A stretch of 64,000 nt of DNA from Ophthalmolycus amberensis (GCA_024529925.1 JAFEUB010000915.1:488501-552500); one strand, 5' to 3'; shown: positions 35,262 through 47,239, numbered from the stretch's first letter. Notes: generated from the letters alone by a model not told the origin. A program made the numbers and translations.

Positions 35262-35315
35262 TGATTTGTGGAGTACTGGCCATTAGAAAGAATGCAAGTT
35301 TAAGCAACTTCCTCA
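35262..35315 (+). repeat. Repeat family B end fragment
   Basis: CTGGCCATTAGAAAGAATGC followed by AAGTTTAAGCAACTTCC matches the terminal block of family B (compare GGACACTAGAGAGAATGCAA at 27129). Confidence 0.55.
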
Positions 35316-35806
35316 TGAAACTCTCTCAATTTCAACCCTTGAAACAGCTTGAAAACCCTGAAGAACTTTCAAGGTTTATGGTAACTTCAACAAGGACAAC
35401 CAGAACTTCTAGTTCAAAGAGCTATTGGAACATCCTTAAGAACATCAGGACGCCTCTAAAAGAGCTCATGGTAGCGCCGGCTCAGAGTACTGTAACCTAG
35501 ACAGAGACCCTTGCCATGTTCAAAAATATATCTTTGGGACCTCCTTCACAACCTTGCTTTCAAGACCCCAGCTCCTCAAGGACCCACATATATCTTGTGA
35601 AACTCTCAATTTCAACCCTTGAAACATCTTGAAAACCCTGAGGAACCATCAAGGATTATGGTAACCTCAACAAGGACCACCAGAACTATTGGGACATCCT
35701 TAAGAACATCAAGAACCCTCTGAAAGAGCTAGTGGGGCTCAGAGTACTGTAACCTAGTCACAGACCCTTGACATGTTCAAAAATAAATCTTTGGTACTTT
35801 CCAACC
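35316..35806 (+). repeat. 280-bp tandem duplication in a GAACC-rich repeat
   Basis: AATTTCAACCCTTGAAACA, CTTGAAAACCCTGA, CAACAAGGAC and CATCCTTAAGAACATCA occur once from 35329 and again from 35609, an offset of 280 bp. GGCTCAGAGTACTGTAACC and TGTTCAAAAATA are also shared. The second unit is shortened by internal deletions. Each unit is itself built of loose short repeats of the AAGAACCCTCAAGGACC type. Confidence 0.85.
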
Positions 35807-36060
35807 AAGACACCTGAAGCTGTCATGAGAACCTCTCGTGAGAATCAGAAACCGTTACAACCTCTTTAAGAACACAACGAACTCTCTCGGAAACTCCCAG
35901 AACCTTCATAAAGGACCCCCCGATTACTCCTTAAACTCTCTTCAGGGACATGGAACACCTCCCAAAGAAGCCGGTGTCTGCCGGTGTCTGGGAATCTTCC
36001 CGGGAACCCAATGTACAACGTTCAACCTAATATTTTGCTTATAAATAGAAATGTGTAATG
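35807..36060 (+). repeat. Degenerate AAGGACC/GAACCCT repeat field, left part
   Basis: Continues the same vocabulary (GAGAACCTCTCGTGAG, CCAGAACCTTCATAAAGGAC). The field resumes at 37113-37370 after the hAT insertion (CTGAAGGACCGTTGAATCC, CCCTCAGGAACCC, CCTCAGGAACCTC). It looks like an old satellite or minisatellite whose units have diverged. Confidence 0.6.
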
Positions 36061-37112
36061 TTGTAGACCAGCGGTTCCCAAACTTTTTAGGCCACGCACC
36101 CCCTTCTACATCCAGACCGGGTTCACGCACCCCCAATCCCCTCCCCCCCCCCACACACACACACACACCTTAAAAAAAAAACCAACAGAGCCGCATAAAA
36201 ATCGGACTAATGAGAGAACAGTTTGCTCGCGCGTGGCGTTTGTTTACAAGATAAAAAACACAAAAAACTCTTCCTGCACCGTGCCTTCGAAAAGGTAACG
36301 GACGTACACCAGACGATTGGCCAGATTGGCCACATCTGTAGGCTCATCTACTTGCAGAGAGTAAAACTCACTCTTCTTCACGCGACCGATTAATGTAGCC
36401 AGGATGTCTTCGGACAAAGCATCGATGCGGGGCGACACAGTGTTGTTGGACGCGGGATCACGTCCAACTTGTTTGCTTCTCTCTCTCCAATCATACATTC
36501 CACCATCTCTTTAACATTTTTTTCCCTCTCCACCACCGCCTCTCCTTCTCCCTATTACGCGGTCAGAATACTACCACAACACGCCGCCTGTCTCCGGCAG
36601 AAATCCGCTCATACACACACGCACCTCCCCAGCAACGAGGCACATCACCCGGTCACAATACCTCCAGAATATCCCCCGGGTGAAATCCGGGACTTGGTTT
36701 TATGGTTCCGAGTGGCGGGCGCTCACCTGTTGGCGCCGGGACGCGAGGTCTCCAGCCGCCGCGAGGCACCCGATCGTCAGGTCTGTCAGCCCTCGGAACA
36801 GGCCGCGGGTCAACAACTCGTGGGTGGCGGGGTAGAGGCGAGGCAGATCACAGAAAAATAATAAAGACTAGAGTATGGCAAAGATATGTTGATGAGAAAC
36901 GTATTTGTAATGCGTCAAACACAAACGTAATCAGGGAGAAAATACGTTTGTGGTCAAATGTAATTGAGAATGCATTTTAGTTTTGGGGGAACGTCATTTT
37001 TAGGAGACGGGACTGCACCGCCATTACATTTTTTCTCTCGCGCACCCCCTAGAGGCAGCTCGCGCACCCCCAGGGGTGCGCGCACTACACTTTGGGAATC
37101 CCTGTTGTAGAC
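36061..37112 (-). mobile_element. hAT DNA transposon (Charlie/ZBED-type) with 8-bp TSD
   Basis: The element extends from CAGCGGTTCCCAAACTTTTT at 36069 to CACTTTGGGAATCCCTG ending at 37104 (1,036 bp). The ends form imperfect inverted repeats (CAGSGRTTCCCAAA). Identical octamers TTGTAGAC flank it at 36061-36068 and 37105-37112. The subterminal CACGCACCCCC blocks on both sides are characteristic of this hAT type. A transposase fragment lies at 36244-36498 on the minus strand. A C10 run followed by CA units (36143-36168) sits near the left end. The copy is internally deleted and split from the coding capacity needed for movement. Confidence 0.92.
36244..36498 (-). pseudogene. hAT transposase fragment
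   Basis: The 84-codon frame contains RIDALSEDILATLIGRVKKS, then FYSLQVDEPTDVANLANRLV and YVRYLFEGTVQEEFF. This is the well-known segment of Charlie/ZBED5-ZMYM6-like hAT transposases around LQxDESTDVAxxAxLLVYVRY. It includes the acidic residues of the first catalytic block. Upstream BED finger and downstream core and hATC regions are missing from the frame. The apparent start is arbitrary and the frame closes shortly after EEFF. It is a relic, not a functional gene. Confidence 0.82.
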
Positions 37113-37374
37113 AACTTAAAGGACTGTTGCAGAGTGTAACTCGGCAGGTCCTTCTTGAGGGGCACTGGAAACTCTTCAATTCCCTAAAGACGCCTGGCCC
37201 TTCTTCAATGATTAGAACGCCCTGAAGGACCGTTGAATCCCCAGTAAACCCTCAGGAACCCTTTAGTGCCCCTCAGGGACTGCTGTCACCTTACCAATCA
37301 CATCTTGAAGAGCCCCTGGCACATCTTTGCTGTGAAACGTCCTCAGGAACCTCTGGGACGTCTTTAAAGATCCC

Positions 37375-37845
37375 TGTTTTGTGAACAACTGCTTTGTGGC
37401 AACACATGTCTTTGTGAGTGTGTGCACATACCGGCAGCTCTGCTGCTATATTAAACCCCCAACGTGTTGATCTGTGCACAGCTGCAGCCTCACTGAGCCC
37501 CTGTAGCTTCGGGCAGCTACCTAACAGCAGGCTGCCGAGGATTAGCCTGCTTACACATATGAAGAAACGCCTCTTGTGTTTTCCAGCATGCCTGCACACA
37601 CCACCACAGCACGGTGGTGTCGTGGAATGCTGCGCATGCATTCAGGAGGGTATTTAGCATGTTACATTGAATATGCATGGGGTATTAGCATCAGTGTTCT
37701 CTTGTGGATGTATATTAACACAGAGCAGGGAGGAAGAAATGCATAAAAGACATATATCCACAAAACAAGATGGCTTCTTCAAGGGAAGATGTCTTTTCAT
37801 ACCTTTAGATGCTGGTTTTGTGCAGTTCATTCACTGATCTCATTG
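37375..37845. other. GC-richer unassigned patch
   Basis: 37400-37640 is open for 116 codons on the minus strand (KLQGLSEAAAVHRSTRWG, ending at a GTATGT donor-like site at 37425). It also has a TGCGCATGCA (NRF1-like) site at 37633. No family resemblance. It may be exon, regulatory DNA or chance. Confidence 0.25.
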
Positions 37846-37849
37846 TTGT

Positions 37850-37950
37850 TCATCTATTGTTGTTAAATGTTACGCACCTCCCGTCATGTCAAATTCCTTG
37901 TATGTTCAACATACAATGGCAATAAACGGTTTCTGATTCAGATTCAGATT
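37850..37950 (+). mobile_element. LINE 3' tail (Rex/CR1-like)
   Basis: GTCAAATTCCTTGTATG, then ACATACAATGGCAATAAACG and TCTGATTCAGATTCAGATTC. The sequence ...CAAATTCCTTGT...GGCAATAAA...(GATTCA)n is the 3' end of a teleost CR1/Rex-type non-LTR retrotransposon with its hexanucleotide tail. It is 5'-truncated to about 100 bp. Confidence 0.75.
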
Positions 37951-37954
37951 CATG

Positions 37955-40900
37955 CATTCTTTCATGGGATTTTATGGGATTTTATTCTGAGCATTTAAAT
38001 ACCAGGGCAGCAAGGCCATAGATTTAAACAACAATTTTAACTGTGTTTCACATACAGTTCCTGTTAGTTGGAGGAAAGCGCCAGCATTTCTTCTCCTACT
38101 TGAAATATGACAGTGGGGGGTTAGAAGGAGAAAGAGTTGGTTTTGGGTGCATCTCCTCAACCAGCGAAGGAGACGCTCTCCACATGTGTCGGGACGCTTC
38201 TGGGACATTTTGCAGCGCGTCTGGTGGAATCACAAGGAATGTTTAGAGTTGCAGCTATCGGCCAAAACTATCGTCATGAACAGCCCGTGTAACAGAGTCC
38301 AGATAATGTTCCAGCAGCCCTTTGCGAGGATTAAAGCAGCAAGTAAATCAACAACAGTTGGTGTTTTAATTAACAGCGAATGGCTGGTTAAAGAGGGGGA
38401 GAGGGAGTTTACATAAAAGCTCTTTTTGTTAGGTTTTAAAAATGTAAGTAGAGAGTCACTTTATTGTCCATGTTTGTCAATTACATATATTGATAGTATC
38501 GTAAAAACTAAATTGTAAAAGCAATGAGGTGAATAACTTCTCTCCCTCCTTTTTGCCGACCTCTCTCTCTATCAGTGTGAAACTCTCCCAAATGGAGTGA
38601 ATATCGAGTATACCCAGAAGCTCTCAGGGCCCCAAAAACGGACTTCCTACGCCGTGTCCTAACAGCGAGCGAGCGTCCGATGACTCTCTCTGTCCACACT
38701 CAATCCGTTACTTGTTCGTTTTTTAAACAGAAAATACAAGTTTTATTTTGTGAAATTTGACTGGAAATGAAATTACAATATAGACAACAGGAAGTAGGAA
38801 TCATTCAGCACCCTGGGGATCTCACTCCAGCGAGCTGCCACCTTAATTGGGTTTTTCAAATAAGGTGTCAGTCGGCCACGGAAGATAGAGTTGAGAGACG
38901 ATGTATCGTCGTCGGATGATAGCCGATGGGATGCATGGATTGAATTTTGGCTAATGCAATCCCGCCTCATTTCGTCTGAACACGGACTGTTTACCATTCA
39001 AACCAAAGCCTTCTTGAACGTGATTGGTCAATACTACTCCGAATACAAACGGAAACCAGAAAGCTTCCGATCCCAAAATCCCTTCCAAAATGCAGAATCT
39101 CTTCAATGAGAGTAACTAGTTGGTAGCAAACAGGGTAGTTGGAGGTTAAGCCCTCCTGGTAACCCCCAAGTAAAAATGGAATGCATTGTACTGCTTAAAT
39201 ATGTAAAAGACCTGCCCGACCTGTTTCCATACAGTTGAAGGGACACTTTTGTCCATGCAGAAGGACCCAGAGACAGATTTTCAAGCTCAGGAAATGCAAA
39301 AGCAATGGCATCGCAAGTATTATGTTGCATGCCGTACATGTTAAACTAAGAGGACACAAAAAAAAAACATACACGTCCAAGGTCGAGAGTACTTGACACC
39401 AGCATCTGTTGGATCAGTCTGGTATGATCCTGGCATAAGGGTTTCTCTCTCTCCCAAGGTCTTGTTCTATATTGGATCTTTTCCCGTTGTGTCTCACCTC
39501 CTCCCTTCCCCCCCCCCCTCACTATTGTCTTTGCTTTGCCCAGCACCTGATCAGCAGCCTGCCTGCACACCTGTTTTCAATAGTTCATTAGCCCTCAGTG
39601 GGTCCCGGTTTCCTCTGTTTAGTTACCAGGTTGTCAATGTTGCCTTCTGCCATTTTGTCGAGCCGTTCCCTCTGCCTGCCTCTTAGTTCCTATTTTTCCT
39701 GCCTCCGCTTCTGTTTGCTTTGTTTACCTGTTCTGACTCCATTGATGGAATGCAAACCTGATTAACTCGAGAGAGTGGCTGACTGAGTTAACTCTGAGCA
39801 GCAAGTCGCTAAAAAGATTCTGAAGAGTCCGGGGCTGTTTAGAAAATACCCGGGGCCGTAGTCTCGGCCGCCCTGCCCATTCTGCCTTCAGGGAGCCGTT
39901 TGTGCTTGGCTCTAAATGTCTCCGTGGCTCCATTGTATTTGGTCTTGTCCAGTTTGGCACTGTTTGGAATTTGTTTTGGTTTAATGGAGGCTCTGGGCCC
40001 AATGGGGGAGAGGTTCAAAGATGTGATTGGGCCAGCCCAGTGTCCTTTAAAAAAAACAAAAAAAAACAATGGGCCGATCTAGGCATACCTGTTGGCGACC
40101 CAGTATGCCAGATGGCCAGTCCACCTTTGGCTCTGTCCATAATTCTGCTTTCCACACTTTGCTTATCAGAACTCTGACAGAAAATAGATGTTATTCCTCA
40201 GAAAGGCAGGTGGTAAGTATCACTCAAGTAGTCCAGTAATTTAACATTTTTATAAGCAGATGCTAATTTATTATTGTTTGTATTTGGGGTACTACAAAAA
40301 GATTTATTACAAATAAAATGTCTTTGCTGTTTCTTCAACTGGTCCATTAAAATCCCAGTCACAGTGAGCTGGAAGATGAAGAGCCAGGTAACGACATTTT
40401 TACTTTCTCTGTCGCACTCTCGTGCTGTGTGCATCATAAAATCAGATCACGCTTGCTCACAGAGTGATGGAAAAAGGTCAATTATCAAAACGACCTGTAG
40501 TATAACAGAAATAAACAGGATGTTGCCGGATCAACCAAGACTGAAATCGCCCACTTTTTTAAAAGGAGAATAAGCAAAAAGTCAGAAAAAGGTATTTAAA
40601 TTTGTTTTTTTTACTTTATTATTAATTAATAATTATTGCGGGACCGCTGAGATTCATGTTGAGATCTATTAGGGGGGTTAGGGCAGACGAAGAGTTGAAA
40701 CAGAATCAACTTTTGGTGAAACGCAACCCGACGTCACGCTGCGGTGGCCAATCACGTCACCGGCAACCAACGAAACCGCCATTCAAATCAAATGAGTCAC
40801 TCAACCGGCCCATTTAAGTGACTCTCTCACATCGCCACACAACACGGCGCCGTGAAGCATGATTTGGTGTGAATGCAGCCGAAGGGATTTAGTGCTGAAA

Positions 40901-41820
40901 GTGTGGGAGTTTATGAGTACATGTGTGTGTGTGTGTTACTGCGAGCGTGTGAGTAGGTGTGTGTGTGTTTTTGTGTGTGTGTGCTGGTCTCAGCCATTCT
41001 GCAGAGCAGGGATTGAAGCTGTACAATAGCTGACAGTGGTGTGAACCTCGGTAATCACCCCCCTGTCTTTGATCTCCGCCTAACGAGGAGAAAACGAGGC
41101 GTTAACGAGCTGCGGCGAGCTCAGGAGGACTTCTAATCATTCCATGGGAAAAGCTGTGTGTGTGTGTGTGTGGAGGTTGGGACTACGTAGAAGGGTACTG
41201 GGAGGGTTCAAGTGAGAATGTCAGAGTGATTAACGGTTGTTCTTGAACAGTTTTGAGGGAGAACCGTTCTACAAATGTTTGAAAGAAGTTTTGGTCCTTG
41301 GAGATTGTTGTGATGTGGATTCTGTGGGAGTCTTTGGCCGGTCTATGGTTGTTGATAGACTAGTACATTTTGATCTGTTGATCTTTGGTCCGAAGCTTTC
41401 AACGTTGAAACAGAGAATCTCTTGTTTTGGCAGCGACAGCACGGGAAATGCCTGTGGTGATTTGTTCGACGAGAGCAGATCTGGCCGACATTCTGTTCTA
41501 CATTTTCCGACAATAATCAGTCAATGAGGGAATTCATACCGCTTTTTAACAAAACAAAAAAAATGCATCAACGATGTTCCACAAACAGGTTTCTGGTGAA
41601 AGGTAGCTCTCCGGGGATTTCAACATTTTGGATTCAAACAAGCTGCAGAAGCAAAAGTTGTATTTTCTTCACAGGAAAACCACCGAGTAACAGACACCTA
41701 ATACAAAATGACACTTTTGTCCAAACATGGCAATGTTTCTAACACCTTTTTAACAATTAATAAACATAGACAGTAGATGCAAAGTGTTAAAATGTGTGTA
41801 ATGACTTAAGGAGAACATTT
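37955..41820. other. Non-coding stretch
   Basis: No gene. 38560-39120 has a moderately protein-like minus frame (containing RWSEIPRVLN) of unknown origin, possibly an old mobile-element relic. 40620-40880 is CpG-richer with GTGTGAATGCAGCC, a motif often near teleost repeat ends. GT arrays lie at 40920-40937, 40961-40983 and 41155-41170. A 97-codon plus frame at 41237-41527 is unrecognised. Confidence 0.35.
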
Positions 41821-41824
41821 GTAA

Positions 41825-43840
41825 CAGAGGAGGTCCAGGTCGGTGGTCGGATCATCAATCGCGTGTCTTCAATACGGGTTTACATCCTGTTTCCTACCAA
41901 CAGTCAGTATTTTGGTAATATTCCCTAAACATTTCAAAGTAGTTTGTGTTTCCTAAATCTAACCAAACATCAACCATAGAAGTGGCAGAAAAAGCTCATG
42001 TGAATGATTTATTTAATGATTTTGGAGGACACTTACAGACCGAGTAGTCCTGCTAACGTGTGCCAGAACATATGAATCATTTTCATATTAATTAATGTCT
42101 CGAGCACGTATTTAGTATCATTGAGCGAGGGTTGTGTGGTTACAGTTGTGGCCTTTGTTTCGAAAGGAATAAGGAATTATAATATTGTATAAGATTGTTT
42201 GTATTTCATGTCTACTAATGTGACTTTGGCAAAGCACAGTACCATGGTGTTTTATTAAAATGTCAGAACAACAACAATAATGCGATTCACCTAATTAAAA
42301 TCTCATCAGATTGGCTGTGGATCACACACACACTTTCCATACTCCCATGTTAATTGAATTTGGACGTCCACCAGTGCTCATTACGGTTGTGTTGTTCCAA
42401 CTTGTGCGATCATACAAGGCTCCAGGTTTACACGTATTCACAAACAGCAAACAGCATTGGTCTAACAATAATTATGGCCGGAAGAAAATCAACACAACTC
42501 AGTGCAGGGCCTCATGCAGGAACATTTTGACATCAAGTGCTGCTATACGCGACGCTGAAAAATCGAAATAAGGTTGCCGTCAATCTGCTTTGGCGCACGT
42601 CATATTGATTTTGGTGCATATTTGTTTTCTTTAAAACAATAGTTGTGCTTCAAAATGCACACTTCTCAGTGCGTTTGGACCCAGAAGAGCAGTGCAGGAT
42701 TTGGGGCGTCTTTGAGGCCAGAATATAACTCAAAGACCTTTACAGTCTGATACCTGGAAGGGACTGGATGATCAGCAGTTACAAGTGCCTTTCCCCAAAA
42801 GTATTCCTTTGCTTTCATCATCCGAGTTACTGCAGTTTGTTGGTGTCTGGTTGGGATCCTCAGCCCCTTTGTTCCCCAGGAATTACACTGTACCATTCAA
42901 GAGACACGTCCTCTGCTGCTCTGTTTCTATTTCTGAATTGATCGAGTCTTGTGTGTTTTGTTCTTGTGTGTCTCTTGATATGAAGTCACATTGTAAGAGA
43001 TTGTTAAGGGCATCTTTTCAGTTCAATTGCAAAAGAACGAAGGACTTTTCAACTGCATTTTTAAAAGAAAAAAATCCATTGAGCCACTGTGGAAATGACA
43101 ATGTATAAAGTCAAGAAAACTGCCTGGACTACAAATTTGAGGGCGTAGGTTTCACCTCAGTAGGCTAAAAGCTGCAGGTGGGTGATTTCAAGATATGAAG
43201 TAACAGTGAACATTTCACCTCGGGGGGGAAAACAACATGCCGAAAATATAAATCCCTTTGAAAGGTCTCCTTAATGTGTCATTTTAAGAGAACATTGATT
43301 TGGGGAACGTAGGACCCTGCGAGCAGAGATACGCTCCTACTCCCAGCTATTTTCAGTAAGATGAAAGTAATACATATGAACATAGGTCTTGAACTGATCT
43401 ATTTCACTACCGCAGCATTACCTTCAGTTAATTGCTGTTAGTTGCTGATCCGCGTCTCAGGGTACACTGAGACCCCACCACCTGCTCGACATTTATGCAA
43501 AGTTGGACTTGCTCCTCAGTTCGCCTCGGGGGAAATTCATTCACAAAACCACCACCTGTTTGGAAAACAGATCTTCTCTTATAAGCCAATACTTTTTTCT
43601 TTCATGTGTCGCTTGATGTCTTTCCAGGGTTTGCTTTAAAATTCAACTGCTGACCTTTTTTTCCGTTGAGATGACAGCTTTCACTGCTTGTCAGGAGAGG
43701 AGTGCATGATTGCATTTTTGCAATGTTTGTTGCCACTTTGACCAATGAACAAAGAGAAACATTTCCTTTTGTTCTCTCACGTCTCATCTATCGGGTCCAG
43801 TCCCTGTGGCAGACCTAAATCTGTGGGCAGGCATTTGACT
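41825..43840. other. Non-coding stretch with a possible old family A copy
   Basis: 41830-41975 has CCTAAACATTTCAAAGTAG and CCTAAATCTAACCAAAC, echoing the 3' half of repeat family A, but is too diverged for a firm call. 42040-42130 is TAAT-rich. Frames at 42311-43110 are unrecognised. Confidence 0.35.
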
Positions 43841-43844
43841 TCCA

Positions 43845-44200
43845 TGAGGAGGCCCAATGTAAAGGTGGCGCTGGCACGTGAGTGCCTTTTCGTGCATGTT
43901 GCATGTAACTGCTTATAAGCGCGCACAACTGGCTAGCTGACGTTGGCGGCTTCAGTGCGTCGGCAGTTGCAGCTGACGGTGTTGTCACAGGAACGTAGCG
44001 CACACCAGGTTACTCTTCAGGCAAACACATAAGCTCCGTCTGTACTGTGGCATTGTTAGCAACGTTAGCAACATTAGCTGGGAAGAGCCGACTGGTCATG
44101 TGGAGAGCCATAGAGAGGCCATGGAAATGCTCCGATCTCATATGTTGGCCCTTTTAAGGCCAACTTGTCATTGCTCGCGTAATGAAACTGTCGTCCAGTG
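43845..44200 (+). repeat. Interspersed repeat family C, copy 1
   Basis: CAACTGGCTAGCTGACGTTGG, repeated GTTAGCAAC units (44053-44080), then GGAGAGCCATAGAGAGGCCA and TGGAAATGCTCC. The same order is found at 51590-51895. CpG-rich compared with its surroundings, which suggests a relatively young repeat. No coding capacity. Confidence 0.6.
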
Positions 44201-44204
44201 TCGC

Positions 44205-45180
44205 ACAACTCCTTACTGGCCTGCTGAGAAACTAACCTCTTGTAGTGCGTATGACAGGAGGTCTATCTCAGACTCTTATTAACTAGTACGTTGGTACAGT
44301 GAGTTAAATCATCAAGCACCAAACTTGTAGAAGTTGAAACCACATCGGAGCTGCAGAAACATGACACAGACTCATGCTCCTGTCATGAGGTTGCACAAGA
44401 GACTTTGCATATTCCAAGGTGTTTATTTTTTAATGATGTCTGTTTTTTATTATTTAAACATCTTTCGTATTCTCTCCTCTTGATTATTTTTGATGCATGC
44501 TTGTCTGCACCATTTAGTATTTGATTTTGATGTTGATTTCTAGGCTGCTCTGTAAACAGGAGGCCTCTCATCTCAGCGGGACGACGTAGTTCAACAAATA
44601 CGAAATAACATTTCAAAAAGGATTCAAATCCCAGATTTTAGCACAACACTTCCCTCAGCAGAAAAAAGGTTGGAAGAAATTGTTGATCTATCATCCGTTG
44701 CAACACTTCATACCCCCGACAGGATTAAAGCTTGATGAATATTTACCACAGCGAAAACAATAAAAGTGAATGAAAAGGAACCTGGATTAGTGCTCCTTAT
44801 GGGGCTTTGTGCAGCCGCATATGTTTAGGATTCCATTAGAGAGAGACATTATAGAATGGATATCACATTTAGTCTTTTTAATGGCCCATTGTTGAGTTAT
44901 GGGAGCAGGATATTATGTTGGCGTTTGAGGCATACAGTCTCAGTTGTGAATGGAATATAGAAAATGTAATTTGCAGGAAAGCAATGGGCGTCTTTGTTAT
45001 TCTATTCAGTGCAATAAAGTGATTATATAATACACGGGGGGTTAACAGTCTCGAGTACTGAAGGATATCAAAGGAACTTTGGAGGACTTTGAAATACTGT
45101 AACCTGTAAAATTTGAAATCTTTAATCTGACGAAACAGTCTCACAAAATGTGGCGAGTTCATATCTGGTGTTGAAAAGAA
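44205..45180. other. AT-rich non-coding stretch
   Basis: No gene or repeat recognised before the minisatellite. Confidence 0.45.
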
Positions 45181-45181
45181 T

Positions 45182-45504
45182 AGACTTTCACCCAGGAGAG
45201 ACTTTCACCCAGGAGACTTTCACCCAGGATAGACGTTCACCCAGGATAGACTTTCACCCAGGAGAGACTTTCACCCAGGATAGACTTTCACCCAGGATAG
45301 ACGTTCACCCAGGAGAGACGTTCACCCAGGATAGACGTTCACCCAGGAGAGACGTTCACCCAGGATAGACGTTCACCCAGGATAGACTTTCACCCAGGAG
45401 AGACGTTCACCCAGGAGAGACGTTCGACCCAGGATAGACGTTCGACCCAGGATAGACTTTCACCCAGGATAGACTTTCACCCAGGAGAGACTTTCACCCA
45501 GGAG
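45182..45504 (+). repeat. 17-bp minisatellite, 19 units
   Basis: Nineteen units of the type AGACTTTCACCCAGGAG, counted by the CCCAGG core. Units vary mainly at two sites: CTTTC versus CGTTC, and GGAGAG versus GGATAG. One unit is 15 bp, and two units carry an extra G (TTCGACCC). The array sits exactly where repeat family A has a single ACTTTCACTC/CGGGAGGC unit, and the flank on the right (TGCTGTTTGTGTCCTGTC) is family A sequence. Confidence 0.97.
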
Positions 45505-45580
45505 AATGCTGTTTGTGTCCTGTCTTAACAAAGTGCTTTTGTTGCCTGAACATAACCAAAGATGTTTGTTGTGTTTTTCT
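45505..45580 (+). repeat. Interspersed repeat family A, copy carrying the minisatellite
   Basis: ATGCTGTTTGTGTCCTGTC and GTTGCCTGAACATAACC match the other family A copies (compare GCAGCTGTTCGTGTCCCGTG at 46547). The left flank at 45150-45181 may be the rest of the same copy. Confidence 0.7.
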
Positions 45581-45584
45581 TGTG

Positions 45585-46495
45585 TTTCAATTTCAAAGTA
45601 ATTTAATTTATTTCTAAATAACAACAATGTAGTTTTGTTGCCTAAAAAGTATTTTTGTAGAGTTATTTATAACGTTAACCATGTTTATAACTGTTTAAAA
45701 CTTGCAATTTAGTTTTTGTTTTTGTAATAGTTTAGAATGTAGTTCTGTAGGAGACAGGGTTGTGCTTGAGAAGAATTCAACGTGTCATCACGGGACGTTT
45801 AAACAATGGGATAATGGCGCACGTCTTTAGAAGTCTCTCGAGGAAGACATCCATGCTGCGGCACTCATATGAACACATCAAAAGTAATGGAAATAGTTGT
45901 ATAAAGAAAAAACATGCTCACTTCCACACAGCTGGCTGCAACCTTGACACAAGATGCTTGAGGAATACTTCAAGTAGCTGTAGGCAGAAAGTGAAGATCT
46001 GAGGTAGTGTTGGGAGGGAAAGAGCTGCTCTTCTCCAACTGTCGGAGGTGATTTAGTGTCGTTATTGAAGCTGGAGCCGTCACACTGAAGAGCATAAAAA
46101 CAAGCACGGTGGCATTTTGCAGCGTGATCAGTCACTGTACAGCATGCTGTCTCATTTTTAAGAAATACAGTTACAATTGGTAATCTCCTTTCTCCCAACA
46201 GTACGACTTTATAAATCATTACACTGATTGTGAGGGTTTTGATTCATTGTTCATCATTTCTCCAGATAGAGGTCCTCGCTAATCTACAGCTAATCCGACT
46301 TTCTTGTGACTCTTTCTTCCAACATCACTGGTAAGGCCTATCTCCCTGAAATTGAGCCACCAGTCAGTAGATCAAAACACAGCCACATGCAGGCTGTTCT
46401 CATTCTGTTCGTGCTTACACTTACAAACAGTAATGCACTGTAATGTGTTCATAACCCAATTCATCGAGAGTGTGTCTATTAAAAAAATAAAAAAA
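45585..46495. other. Non-coding stretch
   Basis: AT-rich at first, then unique sequence. No gene or clear repeat is recognised. Confidence 0.45.
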
Positions 46496-46498
46496 AGT

Positions 46499-46980
46499 CA
46501 GTGCAAGGAGGAGGCCCGGGATGAAACACAGGACTTTCACTCGGGAGGCAGCTGTTCGTGTCCCGTGTGAAATAAAAGTTACGTAACTTAAGAACTTAAA
46601 ACCACCCATGTATCAAATGTAGTCATGGTAAGTCACAATTGTTTCCTAACCATTTAGATTTGCTGCCTAAACTTAACCAAGTAGTTCAAATGTCTTGTAT
46701 TTTAACCCAAACCATGATTTTAACCTCAACCTTTGTTGCGTAAACTGGTTCCATGCTGCTGGGGCAAACAGTTCTTTCAACAAGGAGACAAGTGTTGTTG
46801 AGCCTTTTTAAGCCCAATCAGGATGTTTTTATCAAACCAAACTAAGTGGCTTTGTCGCCTAAACCTAAGCAAGTGTCTCTTGTGTGAAAACACAATGTTG
46901 ACCACGAGTTTGCTGTGGCCGTAGTGGAGAGTCATAGCTTGATGCACTGGGCTTCCCAACGCGTTACAAAGTGATGCCAA
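46499..46980 (+). repeat. Interspersed repeat family A, longest copy
   Basis: GGCCCGGGATGAAACACAGG, CTTTCACTCGGGAGGC, GTGTCCCGTGTGAAATAAAA, GCCTAAACTTAACCAAGTAG and ATTTTAACCCAAACCATG. A second CCTAAACCTAAGCAAGTGTC block follows at 46860. The end, TGATGCACTGGGCTTCCCAA and GTTACAAAGTGATGCC, is also familiar teleost repeat sequence. Part of the length may be a head-to-tail duplicate. Confidence 0.7.
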
Positions 46981-47161
46981 GGGTCCTCACCAATTATCCA
47001 CTATGCATTTTTTTTAATTTTCCTTCAATAAATATATGGAAAATATTATATATATATATATAATTTGTTGTTGGTTCATGGCGAGACAGTGTGTACCCCC
47101 CCCTACTCCCCAGAGGCAGTTGTAACCCGGCTGTCTGAAAGCAGCTTTACACACCTGCACT

Positions 47162-47175
47162 CACACACACACACA

Positions 47176-47239
<64 letters not shown>
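47162..47239 (+). repeat. Mirror-like (CA)n(CT)n(CA)n array
   Basis: About 9 CA, 18 CT and 12 CA units. The CT block is a pure polypyrimidine tract flanked by alternating purine-pyrimidine arms. Confidence 0.97.

Noticed and set aside
45150..45368. Repetitive open frame (DFHPGETFTQD-type) in the minisatellite
   Set aside because: The 17-bp period shifts frame each unit. The frame is an accident of the array.
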